From: Gnetum montanum
Taxonomy: Eukaryota > Streptophyta > Gnetopsida > Gnetales > Gnetaceae
NCBI GenBank assembly: GCA_015680685.1
Contig: MNCI01010116.1
Location: 345,786 to 409,785 of the forward strand
Direction: 5' to 3'
Length of the DNA: 64,000 nucleotides
Shown here: piece by piece, positions 46,015 through 58,589 of the stretch
How the letters are laid out: each line of letters begins with the position of its first letter
Position numbering within the stretch: position 1 is the first letter of the stretch
The notes under the pieces: generated by a model
What the model saw: only the letters and a program-made list of their open reading frames with translations
Database searches by the model: none
What the model was told of the DNA's origin: nothing
Program-made: the position numbers and the translations under genes

Positions 46015-47345
46015 AAAAGAAGTTATATTGATATTAACAGTGTATTAGTTACAGTAATCTGAACAAGAACAAGTCATAGGGTTACGGGGAAGGGGGAAGC
46101 TAAGAGCACTATGCAAGAAACTCAGGACCAACCTTATAAATAAACAAGTTTTAAGGGAGGAAGTCCAAATTGGGGCACCACCAAACGACCACCCATGCTA
46201 ACTCGTTACAAGATAGAAGGACAAAGAATTAGATAAGGAATAAAAAAGCTCTCAATCAAGGATAGAGAGAGTTCCTATGGTGACTCCTCACAACAGAAAT
46301 GAAAAGCTTCCTGGCAAAGATTACTGATGATGAGTGTTACTAGAATGCACAAGTCTTTCCCACTGCTACAAGAGATGAACCAACTGATGTCTATCCAAAT
46401 TGAACTTGGATGCTTGAGATGTGAGTTGGAAATGAATGAGGCGAAAGATCTGCAGCTTCTCCAACCTGGTGAGCAAACATTTATTAGAATAATCAATCCT
46501 TTGAAATATAACATTGCATCTTCACTTAAAAATATAATATAAAATAGTAGGCCTAATAACTTTCCATAGAAACTTGAGATTAACAGAAGTAATGTTTAAA
46601 AAGCCGAATATAACATCCTCTTGAGATAGCTCATATGAAGGAAAAACTATGGAAGCCCACTTCCACACATGCTGAGCAAAGGAACAAAGCCAAAACACAT
46701 GGAAAAAGTCATCTTTTCCACCACAGAGAGGGCAATTGGGATTGGGAATACCTAGATATTCTAACCGTTTACCAATAGGTAGACCATGGTGGAGGAGACA
46801 CTAGAGGAACTATTTAATTTTGGGGAGGGTCGGAAGGTTCCAAATATTTTGGAAGATAGGGATCCAAAATGATACTGACTCATGTTTGTGCCAATGCTTA
46901 TTGCAACGTTGAATGACCTTGGATGGGTCATGAATAAGATGAAAGGGGATAGATGGCCGATAGGGTAAGAGTTTAACCCCATTAAGCCATTGAAGGCCTC
47001 GAAAAGGGTTTTGCACTGTAACATCAATGTGCCAATGGCCATGAAGAAAGGAGTAAATCTGGACTAGGAAATGGTTCATTGCATCCAACTACCCATACAA
47101 ATTTCTAAACTCATCTTCCGAAATCCAACGGCTAGCCAACCTAAGACAAGTCAAGGAGATGATACCTTTCCGGTACCACGAGGTAGCCACCTTAGCCATT
47201 GTGATGGCAAGGGGAGCGGGTGACAGAGGTAACCACCACAGACACAATCTAGAGAGGATAGTAGGGTTGATCTTAACATTAGTCTAGTCGATGTAACTGT
47301 GTAGAATTTGCCAGGCCCTCCAGACACTTTTGTGATGAATTTTTA
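46015..47345 (-). mobile_element. LINE L5: C-terminal fragment of another LINE family
   Basis: Minus strand, 5'-truncated. From 47345: HKSVWRAWQILHSYID, LSRLCLWWLPLSP, MAKVATSWYRKGIISL; then 47088-46810 (FLHGHWHIDVTVQNPFRG, RCNKHWHKHESVSFWIP); then the zf-RVT finger GLPIGKRLEYLGIPNPNCPLCGG with HVFWLC at about 46770-46680. Two TAG stops stand at Trp positions just before the finger. It is GC-richer and less broken than L1-L4. The likely 3' end is near 46015. Confidence 0.8.
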
Positions 47346-47780
47346 CATGGATGTGATGTTAACATGCTTTTAGGACAAAACTTTCTAGGATGCTATGATC
47401 TAGTTTCGTGGTTTCTATCTCTAGGTTGATTATGGATTCTTTATGACTAATCCTTAATCATGATGAATTGACATATTTTTCTTACAAGTGGTACATGTGT
47501 AATAGGGCCCCATGATGATATTGAGGTAGGACTAATGTTGGATGTTTATACACTTTTTATGCTTCACTACTATATTATTATTAAGACTTATACAAGATGG
47601 ATTCTATTATATTTGTATAACCATGAGCTAAGATTATGAGATTTGATATTGGATTGCTATTAATGCATGGTTGTGTTCAGCTAGTATTGTTAATACCTTA
47701 TCCTCAAATCCATGGTACTCAATTAGCCAAACAAGATTAATCTATAGTAGAGTTTTTTTTCTTTGACAAGAAATAATTTA
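47346..47780. other. No recognised feature
   Basis: AT-rich sequence between LINE L5 and LINE L2 without a frame. Confidence 0.35.
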
Positions 47781-47787
47781 AAGATGG

Positions 47788-48483
47788 AAAATACTAATAT
47801 CTCCAAGATTGTAGAGACTATGAAGAATTTTGAAACTTTTGATTTTTAGCAAGTCTTTTTTACTTTTTGAACTGGCTAATTCTAAAATAGTTGAGAAATC
47901 ATTAGATTTTAAGGTTTTTATGAATTAGTGTAATATTTTTATTACTCAAGAATAAAAAGCAGATATTGATACATATTTTTTTGATTATTTTAAAATTCCT
48001 TGTTGGATTGAATTAAAAAATTTTCCTCTTATTTTTCAAAGTGTTGAAAGTGAAATTGTTGACAACATTGGCATAATCCTGAAGATAGAGTCAAAAACAT
48101 TAATAGATGGTGTATAATGCATACACTATTTTATAGAGATTGATTTATGATAGAAGAAGATAGAATTAAAACTTAACATAGTAATAAGTGTTTTTCCTAA
48201 AAAATTACATATTATAACTTGGGAGGATATTGTAGCTATTATCATTATAAAGGCCATGTTGTTGGAATTTTTCCTATTCTTAATAAAAAAAGGTGGTTTG
48301 TGAGGAAGAAAAAACAACAATTTTTAGACAAGACAAATAATAGTAGTTTTCAGCAAGCACAAATGAAATATTCTTCAACAAGTTCTCAAAATTTTACTAA
48401 TCCTTTTAATTCTAAAGATGTTGGTAAACTCTTAATATCTAAAGAAAATTCCTCTTTAACAAAAAAAAATTTTAGCATAGACT
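47788..48483 (+). pseudogene. LINE L2 ORF1 remnant
   Basis: It starts near ATGGAAAATACTAATATC (47788) and is broken by several stops. The open part 48219-48485 contains a decayed zinc knuckle, CSYYHYKGHVVGIFP in place of CxxCxxxGHxxxxCP, and a Ser/Asn/Gln-rich tail. ORF1 proteins bind LINE RNA. Confidence 0.6.
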
Positions 48484-48699
48484 AGCAATGAAAAAACTGA
48501 TACAAATGGATTTCACTTAGTCTAACATAAAAAGATAAGTCTTGTAAATACTACTTTCAATTTAAAAATCCCAAAGGTATTTCATTTGCTTTCTACTTCT
48601 ACTACTATTTAAAATGCTTTTTTATTGAATAATTCTTTTCCACTTATTATTGACATGGATTGTAAGACAAATATTGAGCTTGAAAAATTAAGGATGGGC

Positions 48700-51600
48700 A
48701 CCTCTTCCCGCACATCTCAATGTCAGTTTTATCATTGACTATTTGAAGCCTTTCTAATAGTTCTTGAGCAAAAAAATTTTGGGAGTATCTTTCAAACTAG
48801 CATTTATTTCTAGATTTTCTTTTACTTCAAAAAATTAAAATTTCAGCTCATGATATTAGTTTTGTTGGTATATGCAATTTAAAAAATTGCATTTTTTCTA
48901 CTACTAATGAAGTTAATAAAGAAGGTGTTGCTATTCTTAATCATAAAAATTAGACTAGAAAATTTATGAATTTTGGTTTTAACAACTTTGGAAGAGCTAT
49001 TTGGATTATTTATCATGTGAAAAAGGTGACTTTGGACTTTGTAATATTTATGCTCCTAATAATTCGAAAGATCAATTAGAGGTTTGGAAACATCTTCTAT
49101 CTCTACCTAAAGTTTCTTAGATCATTGAAGGTGATTTCAATATGGTTGAAAGTCATTTAGATAAACTTAGTAATCTTTCTCCTAATATGTATTTTCAAGA
49201 AAAAGAAGATTAGTGCAATTTCAAAGAAGAATATTTTCTTTCTAATGTTAGCTCATTATTTCCATCTTATTTGAATGAGAAGCATTATACTTGGTATAAT
49301 TATTAATAAGGAAATTATGGAATGTATTATCAACTTGATAGATTTTACATCTCTAATGTTTTCTTTTAGAAGCCTACAAGGAAAGTAGATGTGCATATAG
49401 ATACTACTTTGTCATATTATTTTCCTATCAGCATTTTTCTCTATGGTATTAATTTTTCATCCTTTTGAAAGCATGAGCTTTTTTTTGTATGAATGCCAAT
49501 GTGGCCATAGGTCCTATTGGGAAAAATATTTTAAAGTATTTTAAAAATGTAAAAAGAAAAAAAAAACCTACTAGTGATATTAGTTGGATTGATTCATGGT
49601 AGCGTAAGCATCAAGTTGAAGAAGATCTTGAAGAATCTAGATAGCAAATGCAAATGATTTTTGACCAAAATCCCTTTGATTGTGAAACTTAGAAGCCTTG
49701 GCTAAAGCTTATTATGCTAAACAATATTGGAATAATTATGAAGCTAAAAGTGCTTTCACTAAAACTCTCATGGATTGGCTAAAAATTGAAGATGAGCCTT
49801 GCAAAGAATTTTTTAAATTTATAAAAGAAAAAGGTTAACTGCTTAAACTAGAATTACTTTATATAAATAATTCCATCATTAAAGATCTTGAGTATATTAA
49901 TAGTTTTTTAGCTAATCATTTTTCTTATATTTCTTCTTAGAAAGGTTTTAGCAAGAAATCCTTCTAAGCCACTAGTACACATATTCCTCATGTTATAATA
50001 AAAGCACATCGAAGTATTCTTCAAGCAAGAATTACATTAGAAGAAATTGAAGCAACGACCTTTAGTTTAGTAGATAGTAGAGATCTAGGTTTTGATGGTT
50101 GTCCTATTGAATTATGTTAAGAAGCATTGGGATATTGTTGGAGATGATCTCTTTCATGTTTTCCAAGAAGCTATTAAAAATGTTTCTCTTGGTAAAAATA
50201 TTAATAAAGGTGTGATTTATCTTCTTTCTAAGAATAAAGATCTTTAACATATTGGTAATTGGAGGCCTATTACTCTTATTAATAATACTTATAAAATTTT
50301 AGCTAAATGCATGGCTTGTCAAATTTAGAATATTATTGAAAGACTTGAACAAATTGATTTTGTTAAAGGTAGACATATCTTTAAAATAATGTTATTTTAG
50401 CTTAGGAGAGAAAGTAGTAGGCTTCTGATACTAACCAAGACATTACTTTTATTAAGTTAGATAATGCCAAAGCTTATGATAGGACTGAATATAATTTGGT
50501 TGTTCCTTGTCTTTATAAATTGGAATTTGATAATTATTTTATTTGACTTGTTCATATCCTACTTATTAATGCTAGTGCTCAAGTTACTACTAATTTTGGA
50601 TTAAGTTCCTCCTTTTCTTTTCAATGGTAAATTTATCAAGATTATCCTCTAGCTCCCTATCTTTTTATTATTTCTAAAGATTTTCTTTCACATAATCTAC
50701 ATTGTGATCTACAAAATAATTTTATTAAGGGAATTTTAATGAATGATCAAGATACACAATTTCTTAACATGTACTTTGTAGATGATTCTTTTTTTATGAT
50801 CAAAAATTCTATGAAACATATCAATAATCTTTTAGCTAGAGTGGAGGACTGCTACATGTGATTTGGCTCTCAGATTAATTAGCAACAATCTGTTGTTTAT
50901 TGCAATGGTAATATTGATGAGTGGATTACTCTCAAGCCTTGGAAAATCTTGAAAAAAAATTCTATTTTCAAAATTTTAGGAAAACATTTTTCTTTTGAGC
51001 ATAATCTTATTATTTTTTAGAATTATGTAATTCATAAAATTGAAAAGAAGCTTGATAAATGGAAAGAAAAAAGCTCATTCTTGCTAGAAAAACTTTAGTT
51101 ATTAAGCAAATCATTCAATCAACTCATGTTTATTACTTCAATTATTGAGCTCCTTCAAAAACTTCTTATGAAAGAATTCATTTTATTATCCATATGTTTC
51201 TTTGGTCTTCTAAGCAATAGAGAAAAGGTTTTTGTAAAGTTGCTTGAAATATTTGCACTAGTAGCAAGAAAGATGAAGGACTTGGTCTTATTAATTATTA
51301 TAACTATGGTATTTCTCTTACACCAAAATTTTTTGCAAAGTGTATTAATGTAGATGATGTTTGGATGCACCTTTAAAAAATAAACTTATGCAATTAAAAC
51401 CTAAGAATGATAATATTTGGTCTTCAAATAACTTTCTTGACTATTCTCTTTTTACTAAGGCCATTTCTATTTTCGGTTCTTCAATTATTTAATAAATAAA
51501 TTTAGAAGACATGGTGCAAGCTTAGTAAATATTGAAATTGTAATTATATTAGAATTTTAGAATATATGCTTAAACAAATTATCCCATGGTGGCTTCATTT

Positions 51601-52330
51601 TAATGAATGAGCTTAGGCTACTAATGCATCTAGATTGTATACCACTTGGAGAAAATTTAGTATCACTACAGTTTCTTATCTACGTATACATGATAGATGG
51701 ATTACTTGGGATAAAGTTGTTGGTATATATGATTTAAATAGAAAGAGAAAAAATAAATTTGAAAAAAATAATTTATAATATTGAAAATTTATTTAAAGTT
51801 AACAACAATTTGCATTAGGCTTTTCTAGATATGTTTTGGAAGAATGGTAGATATGTTTTTTCTTTTAATTCGAATGTTGCTTATGAGATTATTATGATGA
51901 ATGATTTTATTTATAACAAATTTAATAAGGCCAAGAAAATACAATTATCATCACATTTTTTGATGAGAAAAATGAAAGAGCTCCTACATTTCCTAAAATT
52001 CATATTTTTTAATGGTATCTTATTCATCAAGGTCTTTCTATCAACACTTGTCTTAAACATATGGAAAATGTTTCTCCTCAATGTCCTCTTTGTAGAAGTG
52101 AAGATTCATTTTCTCATGTTTTCTTAGCATCTTATTGCTCAACATGATTGAAAATGGACATCTAAAATTGGTAACAACTTTTAACCAAGCATTAATGAAG
52201 TCATTTTTGGTGATCAACCTTCTTGTCTACTTCATTTATTTTCCTTTGGAATTATCTTTGACCCCTTGTTCTCTACTTTATTTGGAAGCTTCACTATGCA
52301 GTTGTTTTCTAGTAGTAAGAGCATAGCTAT
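48700..52330 (+). pseudogene. LINE L2 ORF2 remnant: endonuclease, RT, zf-RVT
   Basis: Endonuclease: AHDISFVGICNLKNC (about 48850), EGDFNMVESHLDKL (about 49130), YTWYN and LDRFYISN. Linker: HIPHVIIKAHRSIL (about 49980-50020). RT: LDNAKAYDRTEYN (about 50460-50500), PLAPYLFIISKDF (about 50655), catalytic YFVDDSFFM (about 50772-50798). C-terminal finger: QCPLCRSEDSFSHVF near 52080-52125. FVDD stands where plant LINEs usually have FADD; L1 shares it. Confidence 0.8.
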
Positions 52331-52640
52331 GAATTCTTTTTAGGTGTCAAATACTAGATTCTCAAAGATGTTGCTTTTTAGCTACAGCTTTAAGAAAAAA
52401 AGCTCCTCATGAAATTTGAACAATTAATTGGTTTTTTATAGTATTAATTTTGTTTTGTTTTGAAGGCTCAAGGATGAAAAGCTTTCAACTTTTGTTACTA
52501 TTTTTTCTTTTATCTTTGATTGATGTATTCTTTTTTCTTTAGAAAGAGTCTTCTCCTTTTCTTTATAAGAAATCCTTTAATAAGAAGTAAAAACTTGTAA
52601 GGATGCTTTTGAATAAGGGAAGGCTTGATTCTTTTCCTAC

Positions 52641-53085
52641 CCTAAAGGGGAGGCTTTTTATGATTGGTTGTAAGGATGAAAACTTGAAAAGGCATCCCCA
52701 AAATTGTTGGCCCTTCTCTTTGAACTCTCTTTTCAATGATATGATGTACTTTGAGTCTTTTAATACTATTATTTATTTTCCTACACCCCCATTAACTAGC
52801 ATTGTTAATAATAAAATATTTTGGAGTTGGATAATAGTTGATACCCATACATACTCTTGTGAAATCTACTATGATTATATGTTAATGTTAGGCACATATT
52901 TTGTGACATGAGTTTAATGATTACATTGAATACATATGGTGCTTTTTAGCTTGTGGTTTAATTTTCTATTATTGGGTTTACACTGTTATCTCATGAATGG
53001 TTTTTATTTAGCCATGCAATTTTATTTTCTTAAGGTTTTATCGGTTCTTGTCCTTAGGTAATATCTATGGTAGAGGGTGTTACAA
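52641..53085. other. No recognised feature (possible LINE L2 3' untranslated sequence)
   Basis: A 102-codon open stretch at 52603-52911 shows no domain and low coding character. L1 leaves the window here, so continuity cannot be tested. Confidence 0.3.
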
Positions 53086-53089
53086 AATA

Positions 53090-53830
53090 AATGTTCTACA
53101 TAATAATAAAAATTACAAGAATTAGAAAGATTATAATATGTAATTGGCTAAAATATAACTCTTTCCTCTTGCTTGTAATACCAATCCTTTTTTTTATGGT
53201 TAAGAAGATTTAATTGAAAAAAAGAGGAATATATAAAAAGTAATTATCATAAAAATAGATTCTATATGCTTAATGGGACAAAGAAAACTAACAATTTTCT
53301 ACTCAGCTATTTAAAATATCAATGGAAGATTATATAACTCGACAAAACATGGAACTTTAAAATATTCTTCAAATTTGATATCAAAATCTAGAGTCAGTGA
53401 TCAACATTGCATACATATATATAAATGATCCTATATCTATGGCATGCTACACCATGGAAGTATTACCTAGTTCAACAAGTAGAAAAATGAGAATAATACT
53501 TGGCATGAATGACTTAAATGTTCTACTTTTGTATTACATTATTTAATTACAAAACAAAACTTCAATTATGAGGTAGGTAACCCAAAATTTGAATGAGCAT
53601 ATATAGTAATACAAGATCAAAAACTAATGACTCATATACATCATCAATGAGAACAAAATTAGATGTTTGAATTGCATGAATATTAATAGGAGAAACCAAC
53701 ACAAATTTGTACTCATTAACTCATAAATATACATTTTAAGAATCAACAAAAAATTTTGTATCATAGAAGAAGTAAAAATTTTATCATTGGTTGAAAAATC
53801 TAGGAGTAATTTAGAATTCTCCATACAAGA
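53090..53830 (-). mobile_element. LINE L4: ORF1-side fragment
   Basis: Minus strand, from 53824 (MENSKLLLDFSTNDKIFTSS) to about 53090. Closely similar to L3. Like L3 it keeps the 5' part and lacks endonuclease and RT. The repeat units upstream are at 53835-53920. Confidence 0.62.
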
Positions 53831-53834
53831 ATTT

Positions 53835-53920
53835 TAGAGAAATCAGATCTAATGGAGAAAATTCAAAGAGAGAAAAATCAAATTTGGAGAAAAATTAGAT
53901 CTACTAGAGAAGAAGAATAT
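53835..53920 (-). repeat. Minisatellite 5' of LINE L4
   Basis: Three to four ~20-base units of the kind AGAAA-TCAGATCTAATGG (plus-strand reading), matching those next to L3. Confidence 0.5.
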
Positions 53921-54408
53921 TACAAGTCCTTCATTACCTCAAATATCCATTGTGCTAAGGACCCTTGTTAAAAGTTAGAAAACTAAGGCTAAAATGATTT
54001 TTATTATTTTTGCAAATCCTAAGGATTTATTTAATAAAGGAAATATACATAGTATATGGAGCAACACTTTATCAATAGGGTCACCAAGTTCCCTTGTTCC
54101 TATTTCAAAAAATAGGATGTTTCAAGAATATGTAATTTTCATCTTTAATTATTCTTAATTGCATAAACTATAGGTTCTCTTTGCTTTTAGAATCTTGACC
54201 CATCTACCTACTTCAATTCTTAAATAATGAGAGTCCAATCTTGCTTGGCTAACCATTATAGGTTTGTAAATAAATCATGCTTATTAAATTCTATTTTATC
54301 ACCATATAGAAGTAGTGGGATTGTCTCCTCAGTAATGCTAAGTTTAATAGCATGTTGCAAGTAATGCCCTTTTGGACTCATGGCTATAACCAATTAGCAA
54401 TGAAATGT
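53921..54408. other. No recognised feature
   Basis: AT-rich, without a sustained frame or repeat that I could identify. Confidence 0.35.
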
Positions 54409-54444
54409 TAGCCTAGTGGTAAGATACTTGATTTGGAAGCTAGT
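54409..54444 (+). repeat. Possible SINE head (pol III A box) cut by element D
   Basis: TTAGCCTAGTGGTAAGATAC fits the tRNA A box consensus. About 20 bases later element D begins, so the rest of a tRNA-like head would lie beyond D, outside the window. Alone it is weak evidence. Confidence 0.3.
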
Positions 54445-55250
54445 TGATGAGCCACAATATCGCGTACACAACATCACATCTGATAGGCGATATCGCATAC
54501 ACGATATCGCGTCCTGCCTCATCTTCTATAAATAAGAGGTGGCACCCTTTGTTCCACATAGTTAGACTTAGACCCTTAGCTAGATTCTTGTAGTTTTGTT
54601 ATTCCAGAGTTAGAATTATTTCTGTGTGCCCGCAGTAGGAGTCATAGAGTGAACGGATCTTTATTCGAGCAATTTGTACCTGAGCACAATTTTGTGTACA
54701 ATAATAAAGACGAACTTTATGATAAACCTTGCAGCATATAGATTAAGCTAAATAGTAATTAATTATTGTTTAATTTCTTTTCTAGTTAATTAATATCTTC
54801 TCAACCTTCAACCCCCTTAGTTAAATACATTCAGTATGACCACTTTGAGCATGCATGTAGTGCTTGGTAATCTAGTAACGATTAGCGTTTGGTAATCCCA
54901 GCAATGTTGCACTAGTTCAGGATGTGTACGGCAAGTGGAAACGAATACTGGTGTTAGGAACATTTAGAACTTAGTTAATGAATAGTTAATGTAAGTTAGT
55001 TACTTAGTTCTTTCTCCCTTTCCTTTATTAGCAGAAGACATAAAAGACAAAAAGCTATAAAAATCATATACCTCAAGCTTACTTAATCATACAACCGTGA
55101 CAATACAAGTAAGTTTGGGAAGACAAAGATCAATTAACCCTGAGTGTTCCATTAAGGCGTGTAAGCACTTAGTTTTTGGAGTTCGACCAAATCATGCGTG
55201 AAACGCTTGTATTCGTATGATTGAGTGTAGGGGTACCTCGCCACTCATCA
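54445..55250 (+). repeat. 5' LTR of element D
   Basis: It starts TGATGAG and ends CTCATCA. U3 has AATATCGCG, GATATCGC and GATATCGCG, then TATAAATA at 54527-54534. A GCACAA/TTGTGT inverted pair precedes AATAAAGA near 54700. Confidence 0.93.
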
Positions 55251-55251
55251 T

Positions 55252-55269
55252 TGGCACCGTTGTCGGGGA
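55252..55269 (+). other. Primer-binding site, tRNA-Asp
   Basis: TGGCACCGTTGTCGGGGA shows two transitions from the tRNA-Asp complement. Confidence 0.92.
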
Positions 55270-55394
55270 CTTAGTTGTTTGTGTGCTGCGTAGAACATAG
55301 GAAATCATCCATATCATTGGAACATTAGAAAAAATCCTTAGGGTTAATCAAAGAAGGACAAGACAATGGTACATTGCACACCGAACAAGACAAG

Positions 55395-57740
55395 ATATCT
55401 TCTTCTTCGCATAAGAGCACTTCACCGCCTAGGACTAACACAAGAGGCAGTCGGTTGTATAATACACATAACCAAAATCTGCCAGTTCCTCAACATTTTT
55501 GTGTGGTATATACTCATCATGATGAGTATGTACCCGATTTCACCTTTATTCTTCACCAAGATGAACAACTGTGTTGGAGAGACTTGGAGGGTAACATAGT
55601 GTTGCCCCCAGACTGATCAATCCCCAACATGCTCCTTCGTGCTCTCACACGAATAGGCATGCCACTTTTATACATGGAATATGTTTCATGCGATCATAAA
55701 ACAAGGGACTATCATCCCATAGAAGCGCAACATCAAAGGGAATTGCGACAGGAGAGATATCATACATCATTGAAGGGTAAATGGCCCCATAACGCTCCAC
55801 ACATTTTGAGAGAAATCGAGGACGGTGATCCTACTCCAACAGGTTCCCCAAAAAAAAACATTCCCCCTCCTAACGATGGTTAGGAGGTGGTGTATCAAAA
55901 CCTCCACTCCACGATTCACAACCCTGGTTCTGATACCCATGAACACGAAGTGTTCAACGAGGGAACATGAACACACGATAAGGGTAGATGTTTTAATCGT
56001 GATCACGATCGAGGCTAAGACCACTAAAGAGAAGGTAGAAAACATCGTCATGATGATGGTTCTCCTTCTTCTTCACCTTCATCATCACCTTCACCCTCTC
56101 CTTCAGTGTCTGGATGCAATCATAGGGAAACTAATCGTGAGGATAAAGGAAAACGAAGTGAAAAACATCGACGAGAAAGTTGAGAATGAGGACGAGGGAA
56201 CTTTAAGGAATCAAGACATAGAAAAAGGGAGAGTAGGGAACCATGTAGACACCATAGATGCTATGAATGAGATGATCACAAAGAACCCCTACTCGCAACT
56301 AGAAGCATTCTAGATATAGCGGAGGTCGTAAGAGTTCCCACAAAGAACCAAAAGGATAGTAGGATCAAGAGTTAGACATGAACAACATCCCACAATTTGA
56401 AGGGGGATATAACGCTAATCCTCAAAATCATTTACAAGAATTCCACGATGCATGTGCCTTGCAAAACATAGAAAATGAATGGCAAAAACTGAAGTTGTTC
56501 CTAAGGACACTAGTGAAAGAAGCTGAAAGCTGGTACTGGTCCTTAGAATTGGAATCCATTCAAAGGTGGAGTACAATGTTAGAACTGTTTAATGATAAGT
56601 ACCAAATGTACTCCCGAGTGTCTAACCTGCAGAAGAAAATCCAAGGATGGAAGCAAGGAAATCATGAACACTTGGATGCTACCATGGGCCACTATTATGC
56701 ACTGTTACATCGTTGTCTTTGCCATGGTTATTCACAGCAAGATCAACTACACTATCTCGTGGATGGACTTAGGCATGAAACAAGAAGAACCCTTAGGATG
56801 TATGCCAAAGGAAGGCTATCAGAGCTTAGGTCTTATCAAATTCACAGATTGCTAGAGCAAGTAGCCAAAGAAGAAGGTGAGCTACGAAAAAGAGAAAGTG
56901 TGGAAGAATACAACTAAGATCCTTCCCTCCGAAAAAGCAAAGTGAGATTTTGTGAGGAGGAAGAAGAGTCACCACTCGAAGAGATGGTGAATAGGAAAAC
57001 TTTTCCTCTTCAAAAGTTAACAACAAAAGTATCGACAAAGGTAGACCAAATGTGGGACTCCCTAGATAGTAGGTTTGAAACTGTTCTTAAAATTGTAGAG
57101 GAATCTAGGGAGCGAGGTAGTGACCGCAACAAAAAGAAAAAGAGAGAAGTGGGTAATGCACGTAACAAGGGTAAGGGTAAAATAGTCATCATAGAAGAAG
57201 TTGTGGATTTAGACACAAACGATGATGGTGGATGTGAGATATGCCAATAAGACCATCCTAAGGGATGTTGCCCAGTGATCTCACATCTACAAGATTTTGG
57301 GGTGTATGCACTCAACCCACGACTAAATAAACGGCAAACACCTCGACAGTTATCTTATCCCCAAGTTAACCCAAGGTAGTTCCATCAACCTTCAACATAT
57401 TATCCAAGTGGAACTCCACCACAACCCGTTGAGCAACATCAATAGTGGCAATACCCACAGTCATGGGGGATGCCACCACCGAGGCAACAATACCCCTACC
57501 AGCAACCTGACCCATATGGCTACTATGTGTAGCATCTAATCTCTCCACATGACTTTGTTAGTCATGTTACACCACAAAATCATTACCAAGCTCATGAGTA
57601 TTATAGAACTCCTTCTCCTAGGAAGATAACCCACAAACATACCATCCTTCAAATCCATCTGCAGCTCTCACACCAATGGCTCCATTACCACCTGCTCTAG
57701 CAATGCAAGGGGAACTCCCTACTCAACCGCAGCAATGCAA
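55395..57740 (+). pseudogene. gag of element D
   Basis: The ancestral ATG is ATA at 55395-55397; an in-frame ATG lies just upstream (55374). Leader: VYTHHDEYVPDFTFILHQ, then EQLCWRDLEGNIVLPP. Acidic/Ser-rich spacer near 56.0-56.1 kb. The capsid-like part 56378-56917 is the best-preserved stretch of the family here, 179 codons without a stop: FEGGYNANPQNHLQEFHDA, WSTMLELFNDKYQMYSRV, EEGELRKRESVEEYN. The open run 56942-57250 ends in CEICQ followed by a stop in the zinc knuckle (stop, then DHPKGCC). A Pro/Gln-rich tail follows. Confidence 0.85.
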
Positions 57741-57918
57741 TGTTGCAAGGGCTGTAAATCCTCAACCTGTTGTTGGTTCTGACAACCATATGAAGAAAAG
57801 ACCTTTCTTCAGAGCCAATAGTCTAACCAAGCCCTTACAACCACAAGCGGCTGAACCTTTGAACGCCTCTCCATGAAATAAGGCTTTAGAGCTCCCTTCA
57901 AACCAAACACCGAACTCA

Positions 57919-58525
57919 ATGCATACGATTATGTTAACACATGTTGTAACTGACTGGATTAAGGTTGGCCACCTTCCCAGGAAATTCTCTGATCCTGGAA
58001 GCCCCCTAATCTATCTCCAAATCGTTGGGAATGAGCCATGCAAAGCTCTTCTAGATTCAGGTTCTGGAGTCAACTTAATATCACAAGAAATGTACAAAGC
58101 CTGGAACCTACCTCCATTAAGGAAGAGCAATATTTTCCTAGAGCTGGTCAACCAATCCATCACTGTTCCCTTGGGACTGGTGGAGGAAATCATCACCATT
58201 GTGTGTGGGTGGTTGTACCCAGCTAATTTTATAATGATACAAGTGAATAACGGTAAAGGGGACTTCCCAATAATAATGGGAAGGCCATGGCTAAGTACTA
58301 TAGATGCACACCTAGGAATCCATGATCTTTCCTTGGAAATATCTAAGGAATTTTTTTTTTGAAAAGATCAAGAAGAAGAAGGTTCCATGCATCACATATA
58401 GTGATACAGGGTGCAATTGCATGCAAAAATCATGGGTTGTGCAAAGTTTAGCATTACCTACATGCAAACAATGTGCACAAGACATTAATATACAAAAGTG
58501 CCTGCATGGAATAGCCACATGACAA
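57919..58525 (+). pseudogene. Protease of element D with Cys-rich tail
   Basis: A 147-codon open run (57919-58362) includes LLDSGSGVNLIS with the catalytic Asp at 58054-58056, CGWLYPANFIMIQV and GRPWLSTIDAHLGIHDLSLE. A T-run near 58350 has shifted the frame. The tail continues in another frame with CNCMQKSW and CKQCAQDINIQKC. The active-site motif is intact, unlike B. Confidence 0.82.
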
Positions 58526-58589
58526 GAAGACACCCAGTGGCTAATAGCTGATCAAGAGAGCAACTCATTAATGTGCATGGAACTAACTG

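Larger units (their letters stand above)
47780..52640 (+). mobile_element. LINE L2: most complete LINE
   Basis: Plus-strand LINE with ORF1, endonuclease, RT, zf-RVT and the 3' untranslated start. It provided the reference for L1, L3 and L4. It has many stops and shifts. The 3' end is uncertain: similarity with L1 runs to the left edge of the window (L2 about 52620), and no poly(A) was seen. Confidence 0.82.
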
